The translations under genes and the position numbers were made by a program. Shown one piece after another: positions 62,940 through 64,000 of a stretch of DNA of 64,000 nucleotides. The stretch is from Spongiibacter nanhainus (GTDB taxonomy: Bacteria > Pseudomonadota > Gammaproteobacteria > Pseudomonadales > Spongiibacteraceae), in NCBI RefSeq assembly GCF_016132545.1, contig NZ_CP066167.1, positions 709,001-773,000 of the forward strand, given 5' to 3'. The notes beneath the pieces are model-generated. The model worked only from the letters and a program-made list of their open reading frames with translations. It did no database searches and was not told the origin of the DNA. How positions within the stretch are numbered: position 1 is the first letter of the stretch; each line of letters begins with the position of its first letter.

Positions 62940-64000
62940 ATGACCCGCGCACAGACGTATTCGAGTCCGCCCACGATTTTTCTTGGGGTGGATACCGGCG
63001 GTACTTTCACCGACTTTGTCGCTGTGGAGGGCGACAAGGTGCGCTTACACAAGTGTCTGTCTACTCCCGCTCAGCCCGAACAGGCAATACTGCAGGGGAT
63101 CGCGGCCCTGGGCTTGGATCAGGTGGCGCAGGCAGGGCGCCTGGTGGTGGTGCATGGTTCCACAGTGGCGACCAATGCCGCCCTTGAGGGCAAAGGCGTG
63201 CGTACCGTGTTTATCAGCAACCGGGGTTTTGCCGACATGCTGACGCTGGGGCGGCAAACCCGGGACCAGCTATACCAACTGCGTCCCGCCCTTAAACATC
63301 CGCCTGTACCCCGGGATCTGTGTTTACAAACCGGGGGGCGTCTGGCGGCGGATGGCAGTGAGGTTGAGCCACTGACCCAGGCGGATTTGCAGACTCTGCG
63401 GCGAGAGGTCGAGGCGTTGCAGCCGGAGGCGGTGGCGATCAACCTGTTGTTTTCCTTTATTGACGACCGCTTCGAACGAGCCATTGCTGAGGCCATGCCG
63501 GAGTCGGTGTTTGTGTCCCGCTCCTCGGCGGTGCTTCCTGAATATAAAGAGTATGAGCGGGGGATGGCCACGTGGCTCAATGCCTGGCTGGGCCCCTTGG
63601 TGGCCAGTTATTTACAGCGTTTGCAGCATGCTTTGGCCGATGTGCCGCTGGCGGTGATGCAGTCCTCGGGGGGCACCATTGATGCTGCCGGCGCCGGCCA
63701 GCGGGCGGTGAACTTGTTGTTGTCCGGTCCTGCTGGCGGTCTGGCAGCGGCGCGACAGTTGGGGCAGTGGGTGGAGCGACCCCGCTTGATGACCTTCGAC
63801 ATGGGGGGGACCAGCTCTGATGTGGCCCTGATTGACGGCGATATCGCACTGACCTCAGAGGGCAAAATCGGCCCCTATCCGGTGGCGGTGCCGATGGTGG
63901 ATATGCACACCATCGGTGCTGGCGGCGGTTCTCTGGCCTACGTGGATAGTGGTGGCGTGTTGCAGGTGGGGCCCGAATCTGCCGGCGCCGACCCCGGTCC
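62940..64000 (+). CDS. Hydantoinase/oxoprolinase-family protein (3' end outside window)
   Basis: About 353 residues are visible before the window ends, in a frame without a stop. FLGVDTGGTFTDFVAVEGDKVRLHKCLSTP is the HyuA/oxoprolinase ATP-binding start, followed by VVVHGSTVATNAALEGKG and the actin-like MTFDMGGTSSDVALIDG. The family hydrolyses cyclic amides such as hydantoins or 5-oxoproline with ATP, usually with a HyuB subunit. Which substrate applies cannot be told from this half. The ATG at 62940 is the first in-frame start. Confidence 0.9.
   Translation, partial: MTRAQTYSSPPTIFLGVDTGGTFTDFVAVEGDKVRLHKCLSTPAQPEQAILQGIAALGLDQVAQAGRLVVVHGSTVATNAALEGKGVRTVFISNRGFADMLTLGRQTRDQLYQLRPALKHPPVPRDLCLQTGGRLAADGSEVEPLTQADLQTLRREVEALQPEAVAINLLFSFIDDRFERAIAEAMPESVFVSRSSAVLPEYKEYERGMATWLNAWLGPLVASYLQRLQHALADVPLAVMQSSGGTIDAAGAGQRAVNLLLSGPAGGLAAARQLGQWVERPRLMTFDMGGTSSDVALIDGDIALTSEGKIGPYPVAVPMVDMHTIGAGGGSLAYVDSGGVLQVGPESAGADPG

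Overview
The window is a continuous stretch of a chromosome from a marine-type gammaproteobacterium. The conserved block proA-nadD-rsfS-rlmH-mrdA-rodA-mltB-rlpA-dacA-ybeD-lipB-lipA, together with mpl, ubiX, purEK, trmB, rpoH and mutM, is typical of that class. An orphan ectoine hydroxylase, a porin, an ACR3-type ars operon and an amide-utilisation locus suggest an aerobic, salt-exposed heterotroph, perhaps of the Cellvibrionales/Spongiibacteraceae type. The genus is inference only. I saw no rRNA, tRNA or CRISPR.

Layout. (1) 1-7.4 kb: an envelope operon of two TPR proteins, a small exported protein, a TolQ/ExbB-like proton channel, two TolR/ExbD-like proteins and a TonB-like AgmX/PglI-type protein, then a two-domain cupredoxin. 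(2) 7.4-15.9 kb: a porin, mpl, ubiX, an RND/MMPL exporter with an acidic linker, a LON-domain protein, and a secreted low-complexity GDLLG-repeat protein behind a consensus CRP/Vfr site. (3) 15.9-26.9 kb: a CTAG-rich 13-bp tandem repeat, then the long proline/NAD/ribosome/cell-elongation/lipoate operon. (4) 26.9-39.6 kb: accessory and metabolic genes. These include a yefM-yoeB toxin-antitoxin pair flanked by 9-bp inverted boxes, an IS3 remnant, MFS and SulP transporters, GNATs, pckA, small enzymes, and a cluster of six consecutive hairpins. (5) 39.6-45.1 kb: arsR-arsC-acr3-arsH, ectD and purEK.

(6) 45.2-59.2 kb is the most interesting part: a complete short-chain amide/urea system. On the minus strand lie a five-component urt/fmd-type ABC importer, aliphatic amidase amiE, an AmiB-like Clp/AAA+ ATPase, formamidase fmdA and fmdB. 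Divergent from them on the plus strand are an 1128-residue protein that fuses an NCS1-like permease, a cysteine-rich module and a hybrid histidine kinase, and an overlapping LuxR-type response regulator. The arrangement suggests that a transporter-like sensor controls uptake and hydrolysis of amides to ammonium and carboxylate. The ligand is not visible from sequence.

(7) 59.3-64 kb: an ABM-fold protein, three GTAGGGCGGACA hairpin repeats, trmB, a DUF423 membrane protein, rpoH, mutM and the start of a hydantoinase/oxoprolinase gene cut by the window end.
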